Notes: generated from the sequence alone by a model not told the origin. A stretch of DNA of 64,000 bases from Mangrovicoccus sp049603835 (GCA_049603835.1 JBMYSZ010000004.1:62001-126000), one strand, 5' to 3'. Counted from the stretch's first letter, positions 42,030 through 51,082 are shown. Numbers and translations are program-made.

Positions 42030-43667
42030 CTAACCAGTTCGCGCCTGAGGATTCGCCAAAGAGGCATCGTGCAGATCTTCGGTCGAGAATCTAACGCGCG
42101 GATTCATACCCGCATCACGCATCTGCGCCAAATGTTGCGGCAAATCTGCGAAAGACCGCGCCTCAAGCGGCAAGAATGTCTGCTGCCTGCCTGGACTGGT
42201 CGCGGCAATGAATTCGCTGAGCAGCGGGAAAGCCGTAGCGCTTTCAGCCAAAGGCACAATCTGCGCCTGGGCCCGATCGGATAGCCCGGTTAGCAGGTCC
42301 AAAAAGCGGCCTTCCCGCTTTTGCAATCGCCCGAATTCTCGCGACAAAGCACCAATGGGCAGGTGGCTGCGGCAGGTATCCAAACTCCAAGCACCGGGAA
42401 TAGCAAAGATCCGCGCGCGAGCATCCAAAGCGATAGCGCGCAGGGCCGGGGCCGCATCATCTGGATGGATGAAAAACAGCTGATTCCTTGGCCCCGCACG
42501 CAAAAGATTATTCAAAAACGCCGCAGGATTGGCATCACGGATTTGGGCGGCATTGCTCTGACCAGAGGGCCAAAGACCCTGCCCATTAGCGAATTCGGCA
42601 CGCTTAGGCGCAAATATCCGGCCATGGATCGCCATTTCTGGAAAGGTTCGGGCCAAATGCTCTTGCAGCCCCGAAAATACAATATCAGCCCCAAGAAGAA
42701 CCGTGTATTTGGGGCCTGGAGTGGTTTTTTCGGCGGCAAAGCAAAGCCTTGCTGGCCGCTCCTGCGATCCGCCGTCAATCGGGGTCTCCCTCGCTTGCCG
42801 GATTGGAATAGCGCGGGCTTGACCCTCGACGAATGCATCATAAAGCCAGTTAGCGCCGGGCCAGGCCTTGCGCGCAAAGAATTTCGGAGACTGCCGCAGC
42901 ATAGTCAAATGGTCATCATAAAGCCAAATCGGCCGCCCACGCGCATCAAACTGCGCCCAACTCAGGCAGTCCCCCTCCAAATCCTTGGAATAGCGCCGCG
43001 CGAGCGTCTGAAAATACCCTTCATCCGGGATCCAGCTGGCTTTGAAAAAGCGCTCTACCTCCCGGTCGGATTTTAGGGATAAAATTTTATGAAAAGTGGA
43101 TCGGCTGAGGCACCACCATTGAGAGCCCAAACAGGGCCTGATGCCTTTGGGCGCTTTACGCTCGATCCGGAAACGCCGTTGCAAGTCAATCGCGCGGTCA
43201 AAAAGGCGGCGTTGTTTATGGAAATCAAACGGAAAATAGCGCGAAAACCGCTCTACATCCAAACCGCCCTTGGTCCAATCCGCCTCTGCCGCGATCACGG
43301 ATTGAATGTAATCTCGTCGCGGAAAAGGGGCCAGGTGATCGCGCAGCTCCTCCACCGAGCGGAGCGGCAAACAAGCCCCTGAAATCAAATAGACATGGCT
43401 AAGCTTCGGATAGTCCCGAAAAAGCAGCGCGGCACAATCGCGGGCAGCTGCCACCAAGGACCAGCCCCCCCAACCACAATGATGCAAGCGCAGCAATTTG
43501 ATTTGCGGCGCCCTGGCGCAAGCCGCCTCTATCGGTTTGCACTGCGATTTCGGCACGCAGCGGTCCAAATGCAGATAAACTGGCGCCCCTTGCCGCGCCA
43601 GAGCAAGGGCAGTTTGGGCGGCCCGTTCCAGGTTTTCATGCGCCAGCAACACAAAGCCGACACTCAC
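42030..43667 (-). CDS. Core-2/I-branching-type glycosyltransferase (GT14-like) with DUF5928 domain
   Basis: 545 residues. The N-terminal half (about 1-270) has the beta-1,6-N-acetylglucosaminyltransferase features VGFVLLAHENLERA, YLISGACLPLRSVEEL, GSQWWCLSR and WIPDEGYFQTL. The C-terminal half (about 290-545) is the DUF5928-type region that accompanies such transferases in Rhodobacteraceae; its role is unknown. GTG start overlapping the upstream gene as GTGA, and 2 bases before the sulfotransferase, so one transcription and translation unit. The donor sugar is inferred from family. Confidence 0.8.
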   Translation of the reverse strand: MSVGFVLLAHENLERAAQTALALARQGAPVYLHLDRCVPKSQCKPIEAACARAPQIKLLRLHHCGWGGWSLVAAARDCAALLFRDYPKLSHVYLISGACLPLRSVEELRDHLAPFPRRDYIQSVIAAEADWTKGGLDVERFSRYFPFDFHKQRRLFDRAIDLQRRFRIERKAPKGIRPCLGSQWWCLSRSTFHKILSLKSDREVERFFKASWIPDEGYFQTLARRYSKDLEGDCLSWAQFDARGRPIWLYDDHLTMLRQSPKFFARKAWPGANWLYDAFVEGQARAIPIRQARETPIDGGSQERPARLCFAAEKTTPGPKYTVLLGADIVFSGLQEHLARTFPEMAIHGRIFAPKRAEFANGQGLWPSGQSNAAQIRDANPAAFLNNLLRAGPRNQLFFIHPDDAAPALRAIALDARARIFAIPGAWSLDTCRSHLPIGALSREFGRLQKREGRFLDLLTGLSDRAQAQIVPLAESATAFPLLSEFIAATSPGRQQTFLPLEARSFADLPQHLAQMRDAGMNPRVRFSTEDLHDASLANPQARTG

Positions 43668-44674
43668 ACCCAGCCCCCAATCGTCATCAAATTGAGATCC
43701 GCCAATTGCCGCCAGTCCTGCAATTTCTGCGAGGCCTCATTGCGCAGGCGCAGATAATCGCCGCCCGCCGATAAATAGGCCTTATATTCGCGGCTATCAG
43801 AATAGTGACGCCCATCCGCCACCGCCTCGGCCGCTTTCAACGGCAAATCGCCCAAAAATTTCGTATGCAGCAAGCAGCCGCTGGGCCGCCCGCCCGGCTT
43901 TGTATCAAAGACCCGGTTCAAGCCGCGCGGCAACAACATATGGGTGGAGCTCGCATAAACCGACCGCCGATCCCATTTCACCAAGGGAATTTTGTTCAGC
44001 GCAGGCGCTTTTTGTGGCTCAGTGGCAAACATCGCTCGCTCGCGCGGGCCGCCTTGGATCCAGAGATTGCCAAATTTCGGATCCAGCTGCGACCGGTAAT
44101 TTCCAGGGTCGAACCAGGCGGCCAACCGGGTTGGATCCCCCTTTGGCAAAGCCGCCTCCCCAACGAAACCATCGGGATAAAGGTCCAAAACCAATGCCCC
44201 AAAACTGCGATAGCCCGCTTGTTCCAACCAATGGGTCAATGCAGGCAAGCGACGGGTCGTCCAATGGGGATAAACCAGGAACTCATCCGCATCCACGGTC
44301 AGGCACCAATGCCCCACCCCGTAGAGACGCAATAACCGGTTAAGCCAGTCCAACCCAAATCGCGCGCGCTTGTAACAGCCCGTCGACCGCCAGAGCGATA
44401 CATCCGCTTGGCGGGCAAGATAGGCCTCACTCCCATCCGTGCAGCGATGGGCGATGATATGGAAATGGCCAACACCTAGGCGGCGGTAATAGTCCAGGAA
44501 ATAGGGCAGCCGATCCAATTCATTGCGCAGCGTCGCAAATAGCAAAATACGCCCGGCGTCGTGGCGATAGACCCGAATTTTCACCGGCTCCAGATCCCGT
44601 GCACGCCAAAGGGCCCTCAAGCTGAAACTCAGGCGCAGCAGTCTTAATCGTAAGGAGCGAGTCAAATTGCGCAC
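43664..44674 (-). CDS. Glycosyltransferase family 2-like (GT92/Glyco_tranf_2_4) protein
   Basis: 336 residues. The GT-A DXD motif is LTVDADEFLVYP, with upstream LFATLRNELDRLPYFLDYYR and the family's IIAHRCTDGSEAYL, which together match the Glyco_tranf_2_4 group. Starts at GTG (the only sensible start) and is first of the three-gene glycan unit. Downstream genes are the GT14-like enzyme and the sulfotransferase. Basic N-terminus (RSLRLRLLRLSFSLRALWRA) may bind the membrane face. Confidence 0.83.
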   Translation of the reverse strand: MRNLTRSLRLRLLRLSFSLRALWRARDLEPVKIRVYRHDAGRILLFATLRNELDRLPYFLDYYRRLGVGHFHIIAHRCTDGSEAYLARQADVSLWRSTGCYKRARFGLDWLNRLLRLYGVGHWCLTVDADEFLVYPHWTTRRLPALTHWLEQAGYRSFGALVLDLYPDGFVGEAALPKGDPTRLAAWFDPGNYRSQLDPKFGNLWIQGGPRERAMFATEPQKAPALNKIPLVKWDRRSVYASSTHMLLPRGLNRVFDTKPGGRPSGCLLHTKFLGDLPLKAAEAVADGRHYSDSREYKAYLSAGGDYLRLRNEASQKLQDWRQLADLNLMTIGGWV

Positions 44675-44742
44675 GGAACCCAGAAAATTGCTTAACTTCT
44701 GTGAAGAAATAGAAGCGAAAATTTAAGGGAGTATTGAGGCGC

Positions 44743-44780
44743 CACGTCTTTCGCAACAAGCCATGTCTTTCACAACAAAA
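44743..44780. repeat. Tandem 19-bp imperfect repeat near the galU terminator
   Basis: CACGTCTTTCGCAACAAGC (44743-44761) is followed immediately by CATGTCTTTCACAACAAAA (44762-44780), 15 of 19 positions identical. GCGAAAGAC at 44820-44828, just after the galU stop, is the reverse complement of GTCTTTCGC in the first copy. Confidence 0.6.
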
Positions 44781-44801
44781 AGGCCGCCTGCGAGGGCGGC
44801 C
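44775..44801 (-). terminator. Intrinsic terminator of galU
   Basis: On the minus strand GGCCGCC (44801-44795) pairs with GGCGGCC (44788-44782), loop of six, followed by a run of five T. It lies 28 bases after the galU stop codon. Confidence 0.88.
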
Positions 44802-44828
44802 CTGATAGCTTGGTTAGTCGCGAAAGAC

Positions 44829-45719
44829 TTATTGCGCGGCGCTGCGCATCGCCATGAATTCATTCAGGAATTGTGTGAACTCATCGCGTAGATCGTCACG
44901 ACCCAAGCCGAAGGCAACAGTCGCCTGCAAGAAGCCAGCTTTGGAGCCACAATCATAGCGTTCGCCACGGAAGCGATAACCGTAAACGCCAGCGCCCTCG
45001 ATTTCCTGGTCAATCGCGTCGGTCAGCTGAATTTCACCACCGGCGCCGATTTTCATTTCGTTCAGGTTTTCCAGAACTTGCGGCGACAGGATATAGCGAC
45101 CAATCACAGCCAAATTGGACGGGGCTTTGTCGGCCTCGGGTTTTTCGACCATGCCTTTGACACGCACCATATTGCCCATGTCATCGGCAATATCGAGAAC
45201 ACCATAAGAAGAGGTCTTTTCCGGCGGAACTTCCATGGCAGCTACCATACAGCCGCCAGTTTCCTCATAAGCTTCGACCATTTGCTGCAAACACGGCTTT
45301 TCAGCGGCGATCACATCATCAGGCAGCAAAACGGCAAAAGGCTCATCCCCAATCAGCCGACGTGCACACCATACCGCATGGCCCAGCCCCAAAGCTTCAC
45401 GCTGGCGCACATAGGCGATCGCGCCGCTTTCCATATCGGTCCGCTTCAAGGCGTCCAAAAGGGCAGTTTTGTTTTTCTTCTTCAGAGTCGTCTCAAGCTG
45501 CGGCGCACCATCGAAATAGTCTTCGAGAGCAGATTTGCCGCGCGATGTTACGAAAATAAACTCTGTAATACCCGCAGCGCGAGCTTCGTCGATTGCATAT
45601 TGAATCAGCGGTTGATCCACCAAAGTCATAATTTCCTTCGGGATCGATTTGGTCGCTGGAAGGAAGCGTGTCCCCATCCCTGCAACCGGAAATACCGCCT
45701 TGGTAATTTTCTGCGCCAT
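44829..45719 (-). CDS. galU: UTP-glucose-1-phosphate uridylyltransferase
   Basis: 296 residues. Nucleotidyltransferase motif AVFPVAGMGTRFLPATKSIP (activated Lys and Gly-rich loop), MTLVDQPLIQYAIDEA, LGLGHAVWCAR and LLPDDVIAA are all GalU-specific. Produces UDP-glucose for exopolysaccharide, LPS core and capsule. An in-frame ATG 12 bases upstream exists. It lies 106 bp after the glycosyltransferase of the cysQ-kdsB operon, with its own terminator. Confidence 0.93.
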   Translation of the reverse strand: MAQKITKAVFPVAGMGTRFLPATKSIPKEIMTLVDQPLIQYAIDEARAAGITEFIFVTSRGKSALEDYFDGAPQLETTLKKKNKTALLDALKRTDMESGAIAYVRQREALGLGHAVWCARRLIGDEPFAVLLPDDVIAAEKPCLQQMVEAYEETGGCMVAAMEVPPEKTSSYGVLDIADDMGNMVRVKGMVEKPEADKAPSNLAVIGRYILSPQVLENLNEMKIGAGGEIQLTDAIDQEIEGAGVYGYRFRGERYDCGSKAGFLQATVAFGLGRDDLRDEFTQFLNEFMAMRSAAQ

Positions 45720-45825
45720 CACATTACCCATCTTACCGATTCGTCCCCTAGGGACATGTTACACTCCGTCCCGATTGCTGCAATCGGCCCCACCACAAAC
45801 CTTACCAATAGTGGCGCTACCCAGG

Positions 45826-47088
45826 TTACACCAACCAAACTACAGCTTCGTTATCGAAATTTTCCGAATTAGGAGCAATGCGGCGTAATTCACGCAGAAC
45901 TGTTTGCTCAAGGTCAATTTGACCAAAAATCAGCGACGCCAACGGCCGGAGTCCAGGCACAGGCAAGTGGATAAACCAGACACCTGACTGGTGAAATCCC
46001 ATTCTTTTTCGCCGCAAGAATGGCATTATTTTCACCTCTAACACAAAGCTCGACGGTGAATCCGGCTGTTTGGAAGGAGCATATCTCCAAGGCAGAAAGA
46101 AATTTTTACGTTTAAATATGAAAGACTTATGCCAATTATTCGGTTGACGCAAGAAAGCTATATAATTGCAATTTGGCTCAGGCAGTGCAGATGGCCGGGC
46201 CAAGTCACCCCCCGAATATTTGACCCAAGCTTGATTAAATTGCGCTAATAATTTTGCGGCTTCTTCCGGGCCTAATCTTCCCTTCACCATGTGCCGCGAT
46301 AGTCGCTTCCTCAGTAGGCAATGTATTCCATACCATATGCTTTTTTCAGCGCAGCCTACGGAATGTTGCTCAAAAAACCTGCGCGAACTGTGGCCGATTT
46401 GGAACAAATCCCTCGGCGCGCGGGAAGTATCGCGATAAGGGCCCGCGGCCTGAGCGTGAAAAACCTCTGCTTTAGGGCAATAGGCGCCCAGGGCACCGGT
46501 TTTTGCCAGGCGCATCCCCAAATCCGCGTCATCCAGATAATAGGCATAGGCTTCGTCGAAGCCTCCGACTTGTCGCAAGGGCGCCGCCCGAAAGGCTGAA
46601 TTCGTCCCAATGGGCAATAGCCCTGTGTCTGACCGGCCCTGGACCATCACCCAATCCGGGCTCGACGGCTCTAGGGGCTGAGTTTGACAGGACGAATCAA
46701 TCATCTCTCCGCGCGATTGCCAGCGGATACCATCAGCGCCGCGCACCGCCCCAGTGGCAAAACAAAGATCAGGATTGCGAAACGGGTCCGTCAGATGATG
46801 TAGCCAATCCGGCAAGGCCATGGCATCGTCATCAATAAAGGCGATCACTTCGCCTGCAGCCATGGAAATCCCTAGATTTCTAGCGCGGGACACATTGCGC
46901 TGGTCAAATTCGCGAAATTTAATCGGCCCTAACCAAGTCATCTGCCGCACCACTTGCTGCGCGGCACGGTCTCCGACGATGATCAGTTCAAAGGTGACAC
47001 GCCGCTGCTGATGCAGGGCTTGCAGGCATAGGCTCAGCATCTCGGGCCGCCCATGGCTGACCACGACGACACTGATGCGCAAGGTCAT
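45826..47088 (-). CDS. Family 2 glycosyltransferase
   Basis: 420 residues with a GT-A domain: ISVVVVSHGRPEMLSLCLQA at the start, ARNLGISMAAGEVIAFIDDD giving the DDD metal motif, and the FDEAYAYYLDDADLGMRL acceptor motif. The C-terminal 180 residues have no clear homology in my memory. Overlaps kdsB by ATGA, so it is coupled to Kdo activation and may add a sugar to Kdo-containing glycan. Donor unknown. Confidence 0.85.
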   Translation of the reverse strand: MTLRISVVVVSHGRPEMLSLCLQALHQQRRVTFELIIVGDRAAQQVVRQMTWLGPIKFREFDQRNVSRARNLGISMAAGEVIAFIDDDAMALPDWLHHLTDPFRNPDLCFATGAVRGADGIRWQSRGEMIDSSCQTQPLEPSSPDWVMVQGRSDTGLLPIGTNSAFRAAPLRQVGGFDEAYAYYLDDADLGMRLAKTGALGAYCPKAEVFHAQAAGPYRDTSRAPRDLFQIGHSSRRFFEQHSVGCAEKSIWYGIHCLLRKRLSRHMVKGRLGPEEAAKLLAQFNQAWVKYSGGDLARPSALPEPNCNYIAFLRQPNNWHKSFIFKRKNFFLPWRYAPSKQPDSPSSFVLEVKIMPFLRRKRMGFHQSGVWFIHLPVPGLRPLASLIFGQIDLEQTVLRELRRIAPNSENFDNEAVVWLV

Positions 47089-47885
47089 TCCTGATTTTGA
47101 GCCGCGAGAATCGTCTCGATTCGAGGAACATCTTCGGGGTTATTCAGCTCCCAAAACTGCCGCCCCTGAGCAGCCACTTCGACGCAAAGCACGTTATGGC
47201 CGTTTTCCAAAAAGCGCAGCTGTTCAAGCCCTTCGAGTCGTTCAAGCGGGCCTTCGGAGAGTTGCGCATAGGCGCGCAGAGCCGCTGGCCGATAGGCATA
47301 AACCCCCACATGATGAAAGATCGGGGTTTCCGCTTGATCCGTTGAAATAGCGTCGGAATAAGGGATGACCTCTTTCGAGAAATAGAGCGCCATCCGATCA
47401 GCCCGGAACACCGCGGTGGTGCCGCCAACGCGCCCTGCTTTTCGGTCTTCGCGGAAACTGGCTAGCGCGGCCCCATCGCAGCACAGTACAGGCGTCGCGA
47501 CCACAGCCTCTGGGGCGGCCCGCAGCCCGGCAACCAGATCCTCGATGAACCAAGCCGGAGTTAGTGGCGCATCCCCTTGAAGATTGACCACAATTTCCGG
47601 CTCGACCTGCATATTCACAATCGCTTCGGCGCAACGCTCTGTGCCATTGGCGCAATCAACCGAGGTCATCACAACCTCGGCCCCAAAGGCCTCTGCCGCT
47701 TCGCGAATTCGATCGTCATCCGTCGCCACCACCACGCGATCCACGCCTGGCACTTGCGACGCGGCCTCCCAGCTGCGCTGGATTAGGGATTTGGTCACTC
47801 CGGTGGCCCCGGTCAAAGGCGCCAAGGCCTTCCCAGGGTAGCGGGTCGAGCCATAGCGAGCGGGGATAACGATCAGAACGGACAT
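47085..47885 (-). CDS. kdsB: 3-deoxy-manno-octulosonate cytidylyltransferase
   Basis: 266 residues. Activates Kdo as CMP-Kdo. Motifs: VIPARYGSTRYPGKALA (nucleotide binding), VVATDDDRIREAAEAFGAEV, NLQGDAPLTPAWFIEDLV and HVGVYAYRPAALRAY. The family is KdsB. It starts 6 bases after cysQ and overlaps the family 2 glycosyltransferase. Together with kdsD upstream in the window it marks Kdo synthesis. Confidence 0.92.
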   Translation of the reverse strand: MSVLIVIPARYGSTRYPGKALAPLTGATGVTKSLIQRSWEAASQVPGVDRVVVATDDDRIREAAEAFGAEVVMTSVDCANGTERCAEAIVNMQVEPEIVVNLQGDAPLTPAWFIEDLVAGLRAAPEAVVATPVLCCDGAALASFREDRKAGRVGGTTAVFRADRMALYFSKEVIPYSDAISTDQAETPIFHHVGVYAYRPAALRAYAQLSEGPLERLEGLEQLRFLENGHNVLCVEVAAQGRQFWELNNPEDVPRIETILAAQNQE

Positions 47886-47891
47886 AGGGCC

Positions 47892-48686
47892 TCAGGCAGG
47901 TTGAAGGTCGACGCCAGGTGCATAGGCGATAAAGAATGGGTTTTCATAGCCCGCCTTGCCATAGGTCAATGGGCTATGATCGTCAAAACGCACGACCTGA
48001 CCTCCGGCCCCATGCAGCACGGCTTGCCCCGCTGCGGTATCCCATTCCATGGTGCGACCCAGGCGCGGATAGAAATCCGCCTCGCCCGTGGCCACCAGGC
48101 AGAATTTCAGGGAAGAGCCAGCGCTTTTCATATCCGAGGTCTGGTATTTCCCCAAATATTCATCGGTTGCCGCATCGCGGTGAGATTTCGAGGCAACAGC
48201 GCGCAAGGCAGAATTATCCGGCGACGACACCGAAATCGGAGCGACCTCGCCAATTGTTTCCACTGTGCCGCCAGTTTCCTCGACAGTGGCGCCGTCTGCT
48301 TGAGTATAGAACAGACGCTCTTTCGCAGGGGCAAAAACCACACCGCGCACCGGCACACCGTTTTCGATCCACGCAATATTGACGGTAAAATCGCCCCGGC
48401 GCTTAACGAATTCCTTCGTACCATCCAGCGGATCAACGATCAGAAAATTCTCGGCGCTTTCTTTATGGGAAGCGGCCTGTTCTTCGGTGACGATCAAAAG
48501 CTCGGGGAAAGCCTCTTTCAGGCCCGCATAGATCAGCGCATCCGCTTTTTCATCCGCCTCGGTCACCGGACTTTCATCGCCTTTCGAGCGCACTTCGAAA
48601 TCGTCGCTGTTATAGACGTCCATGATCACTGCCCCTGCTTCTAGAGCAAGACGACGAATGACTTCGGTAAGCTTTTGGTAATCCAT
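47892..48686 (-). CDS. cysQ: 3'(2'),5'-bisphosphate nucleotidase CysQ
   Basis: 264 residues of the inositol-monophosphatase-like family. Metal site motifs: EEQAASHKESAENFLIVDPL then DPLDGTKEFVKRRGDFTVNIA, both CysQ-typical. Hydrolyses PAP (the by-product of sulfotransferases and sulfate assimilation) to AMP. GGGGG precedes the chosen ATG; a start nine codons upstream lacks a site. First gene of the cysQ-kdsB-GT unit. In a region that encodes a sulfotransferase its presence fits PAP recycling. Confidence 0.9.
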   Translation of the reverse strand: MDYQKLTEVIRRLALEAGAVIMDVYNSDDFEVRSKGDESPVTEADEKADALIYAGLKEAFPELLIVTEEQAASHKESAENFLIVDPLDGTKEFVKRRGDFTVNIAWIENGVPVRGVVFAPAKERLFYTQADGATVEETGGTVETIGEVAPISVSSPDNSALRAVASKSHRDAATDEYLGKYQTSDMKSAGSSLKFCLVATGEADFYPRLGRTMEWDTAAGQAVLHGAGGQVVRFDDHSPLTYGKAGYENPFFIAYAPGVDLQPA

Positions 48687-48805
48687 ATACTGGCCCCCTG
48701 AGATACAAAGCACAGATTTCTTCCGCTTGTGTGGCTTAGCTTAAGCTGACAGCAACCCAAAGCGAGGACAACCAAAGACGTGTTGCGTCAAATTGGTCCA
48801 GGCTC

Positions 48806-49627
48806 ATGAAAAACCACGCCCAAGCCCCAGCCATCTGGGAAGTCATCTATGATCAGATGCGTCTGATCTATGCGGTGGTTGTGCAAAAAGTTCGTAAAAA
48901 TGATCGAAACGCTTTGGTTGGGCTGATGATGACCGTGATGCAAACAGTCCTGCTGGTGGGGATGTTTTATGTGATGTTCAGCTTATTGGGTATGCGTAGC
49001 TCGGCCATTCGCGGTGATTTTGTGCTGTATCTATTATCGGGGATCTTCCTCTTTATGACCTTCAACGCCACAATGTCAGCGGTGATGGGGGCTGAAGGGG
49101 CAACAGCGACGATGATGCTGCATGCGCCGCTCAATAGTGTGATCACAATTACCGCCAGCGCCTTGGCCGCGCTCTATACTCAGCTCTTGTCGCTTTCGGT
49201 CGTGCTGGGGATCTATGCGCTGGCCTGGGGGCCAATCACCATTGATGACCCTTTTGGTGCGGCCTCTATGGTGCTGCTCTCTTGGTTTGCGGGTGGCTCG
49301 GTCGGGCTGGTGTTTTTCGCCATTAAACCTTGGGCGCCGCAGTTTATTTCCATCATTCATCAGATCTATAGCCGGGCGAATATGCTTGCCTCGGGCAAAA
49401 TGTTTTTGGCCAATACTATGCCTGGCTATATCATCGCTTGGTTCGACTGGAACCCGCTCTTTCACACCATTGATCAGGCGCGCGGTTTTACCTTTGCCAA
49501 TTACAATCCGCATTACTCCACCATCGCTTATCCGCTGGCGGTCAGTTTGGTTTTGATGGTGCTGGGCATGATTTGCGAGTATGGCTATCGGAAGAATGCC
49601 TCGCTCAGTTGGTCTGCCGGAAAATAA
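48806..49627 (+). CDS. Capsule-type ABC transporter permease (ABC-2, KpsM-like)
   Basis: 273 residues with six hydrophobic helices (about 40-60, 70-95, 110-135, 140-165, 170-190 and 235-260). It has the N-terminal amphipathic start and IIAWFDWNPLFHTIDQARGF, which match permeases exporting capsular polysaccharide. No KpsT-type ATPase, KpsD or KpsE is visible in the window, so the ATPase must be encoded elsewhere. Divergent from cysQ. Substrate inferred from neighbours. Confidence 0.78.
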   Translation: MKNHAQAPAIWEVIYDQMRLIYAVVVQKVRKNDRNALVGLMMTVMQTVLLVGMFYVMFSLLGMRSSAIRGDFVLYLLSGIFLFMTFNATMSAVMGAEGATATMMLHAPLNSVITITASALAALYTQLLSLSVVLGIYALAWGPITIDDPFGAASMVLLSWFAGGSVGLVFFAIKPWAPQFISIIHQIYSRANMLASGKMFLANTMPGYIIAWFDWNPLFHTIDQARGFTFANYNPHYSTIAYPLAVSLVLMVLGMICEYGYRKNASLSWSAGK

Positions 49628-49629
49628 TC

Positions 49630-50241
49630 ATGCGAAATCACTGCTTGGCACTGGGGCTCGCCTGCGCTGCCCCTGCTGTCTTGGCCGAAGACTTCCCAGC
49701 CCGTTATGATGTGACCACAAATAATGGCCGGGGATATGAGCTGCGCGCAGCCCCAGATGCGAGCGCCCCGGCGATCGGGCAAATACCAGATGATCGCCAA
49801 GGGCTGCAGGTGGTGCGCTTGTCAGAGGGCGGCGATTGGGGGCTTGTGACTTATGGCGAACGCAGCGCTTGGGTCGCCATGGCGCATTTGACGCGCCAGC
49901 CCGCGCCACAGGCCACCGCTTTGCCCATGCGCTGTTATGGGACAGAGCCGTTTTGGGGCCTCAATTTCCCGACCGGTTTTTTCGCAGAGTTTGAGCGCCC
50001 GGAACACCCAGAAGAGCCCTTCCAAATTGCGGGTATGGCCGAAAGCACCGGCAGTCAGGGGCGGATCAAGGCCTGGTCTTTTATTAGTGACGCCAGTCGC
50101 GCCACTCTGACCCTGCGGCCCGAGCAATGCAGCGATGGCATGAGCGACCGGGAATTTGGGCTCTCCGCCATTCTTTCCATCCAGGAAAATAGCGGCGAAA
50201 TGGGTTTGTTTTTAGGCTGTTGCAGCCTCACCTCCCCCTAA
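49630..50241 (+). CDS. Secreted SH3-domain protein with COG3650-type C-terminal part
   Basis: 203 residues. Signal peptide ending at VLAE, an SH3b-like domain with RGYELRAAPDASAPAIGQIP and WGLVTYGERSAWVAM, then a second domain marked by MRCYGTEPFWGLNFP (the COG3650 pattern) and ending in LGCCSLTSP. Function unknown; possibly binds the cell wall. Follows the permease gene by two bases, so likely co-transcribed. Confidence 0.78.
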   Translation: MRNHCLALGLACAAPAVLAEDFPARYDVTTNNGRGYELRAAPDASAPAIGQIPDDRQGLQVVRLSEGGDWGLVTYGERSAWVAMAHLTRQPAPQATALPMRCYGTEPFWGLNFPTGFFAEFERPEHPEEPFQIAGMAESTGSQGRIKAWSFISDASRATLTLRPEQCSDGMSDREFGLSAILSIQENSGEMGLFLGCCSLTSP

Positions 50242-50284
50242 ACCCGCAATCTTATAGCCCTGATGGTTGCCACTAGGCGCTTTC

Positions 50285-50311
50285 CCACCGGGCTTGACCC
50301 GGTGGCTCTTT
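50285..50311. terminator. Perfect 8-bp terminator hairpin between convergent genes
   Basis: CCACCGGG (50285-50292) pairs with CCCGGTGG (50298-50305) around CTTGA, followed by CTCTTT. It lies between the SH3 gene and alkB, which converge, and would end both transcripts. Confidence 0.72.
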
Positions 50312-50336
50312 GGCCCAGCCCCCTAGATCGCCTCGC

Positions 50337-50936
50337 CTAAGTCACCACCCGCAAGGTCAGATTTAGCCGCCCGCCTTGGGCCAATAGATCTGAACTGCCA
50401 AATTTGATCCGGTCCACCCCGTGATAGGCCAAGCGCGCCGCGCCGCCCAGCACGGCCACATCGCCGGATTTCAGCCAGTAAGATCGAGTCTTCCCGCCGC
50501 GCTCGACCCCGCCAACGCGAAACAACCCCTCATCGCCAAGAGAGACTGACACAACCGGTTGGGAAAAATCCGCCTCATCGCGGTCTTGGTGCAGCCCCAT
50601 CCGCGCCCCTTCCCCGTAAAAATTGACCAAGCAGCACTCCGGATCCCTCAAATCCGTGCCGCCATGACGCCGCCAAATCTTAAGGATGCTATCAGGGATC
50701 GCTGGCCATGCGCTGCCCGATGGGTGACACGGCTCATAGCGATAGCCTTTGCGGTCGCTGACCCAGCCGAACCGACCCGCCGCGGTCATTTGCACCGACA
50801 TCGCCTGCCCGCGCGGGGTCACGGGCCGATAAAGAGGTGCCACCCGCACCAGCTGCCGCACCTCCTCGACCAGCTGGGCTTGCGCCTCAGGGCCCAAAGC
50901 CTCTGGATAAATCGTCACCCCATTCAGGTCCAACAT
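50337..50936 (-). CDS. alkB: AlkB-type 2-oxoglutarate/Fe(II) dioxygenase
   Basis: 199 residues. Direct reversal of alkylated bases in DNA and RNA. Iron ligands His116 and Asp118 in LHQDRDEADF with His172, and the 2-oxoglutarate arginines Arg190 and Arg196 in GRLNLTLRVV, complete the active site. Length and motif spacing match AlkB rather than other dioxygenases. The ATG at 50936 with AGGGA upstream is preferred to a GTG three bases earlier. Confidence 0.9.
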   Translation of the reverse strand: MLDLNGVTIYPEALGPEAQAQLVEEVRQLVRVAPLYRPVTPRGQAMSVQMTAAGRFGWVSDRKGYRYEPCHPSGSAWPAIPDSILKIWRRHGGTDLRDPECCLVNFYGEGARMGLHQDRDEADFSQPVVSVSLGDEGLFRVGGVERGGKTRSYWLKSGDVAVLGGAARLAYHGVDRIKFGSSDLLAQGGRLNLTLRVVT

Positions 50937-51052
50937 CACATTCCCTGCCCTAAAACGCCTGAGCTTCGCCTAACCTTACCGAATTTTAAGCCCTTTGAGC
51001 GAGGTAACGCCGCACTTTGATCCATCAAGTTGAAAAGGGAGGGTCCCGATTG

Positions 51053-51082
51053 CTTGCAGCTCTGAAAACGCCTCCCTATATA
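51053..51082 (+). promoter_or_regulatory. Candidate heat-shock (RpoH-type) promoter upstream of dnaK
   Basis: CTTGCAG (51053-51059), a 14-bp spacer and CCCTATAT (51074-51081) resemble the sigma-32 pattern. It sits about 110 bases before the dnaK start. Match is approximate. Confidence 0.45.
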
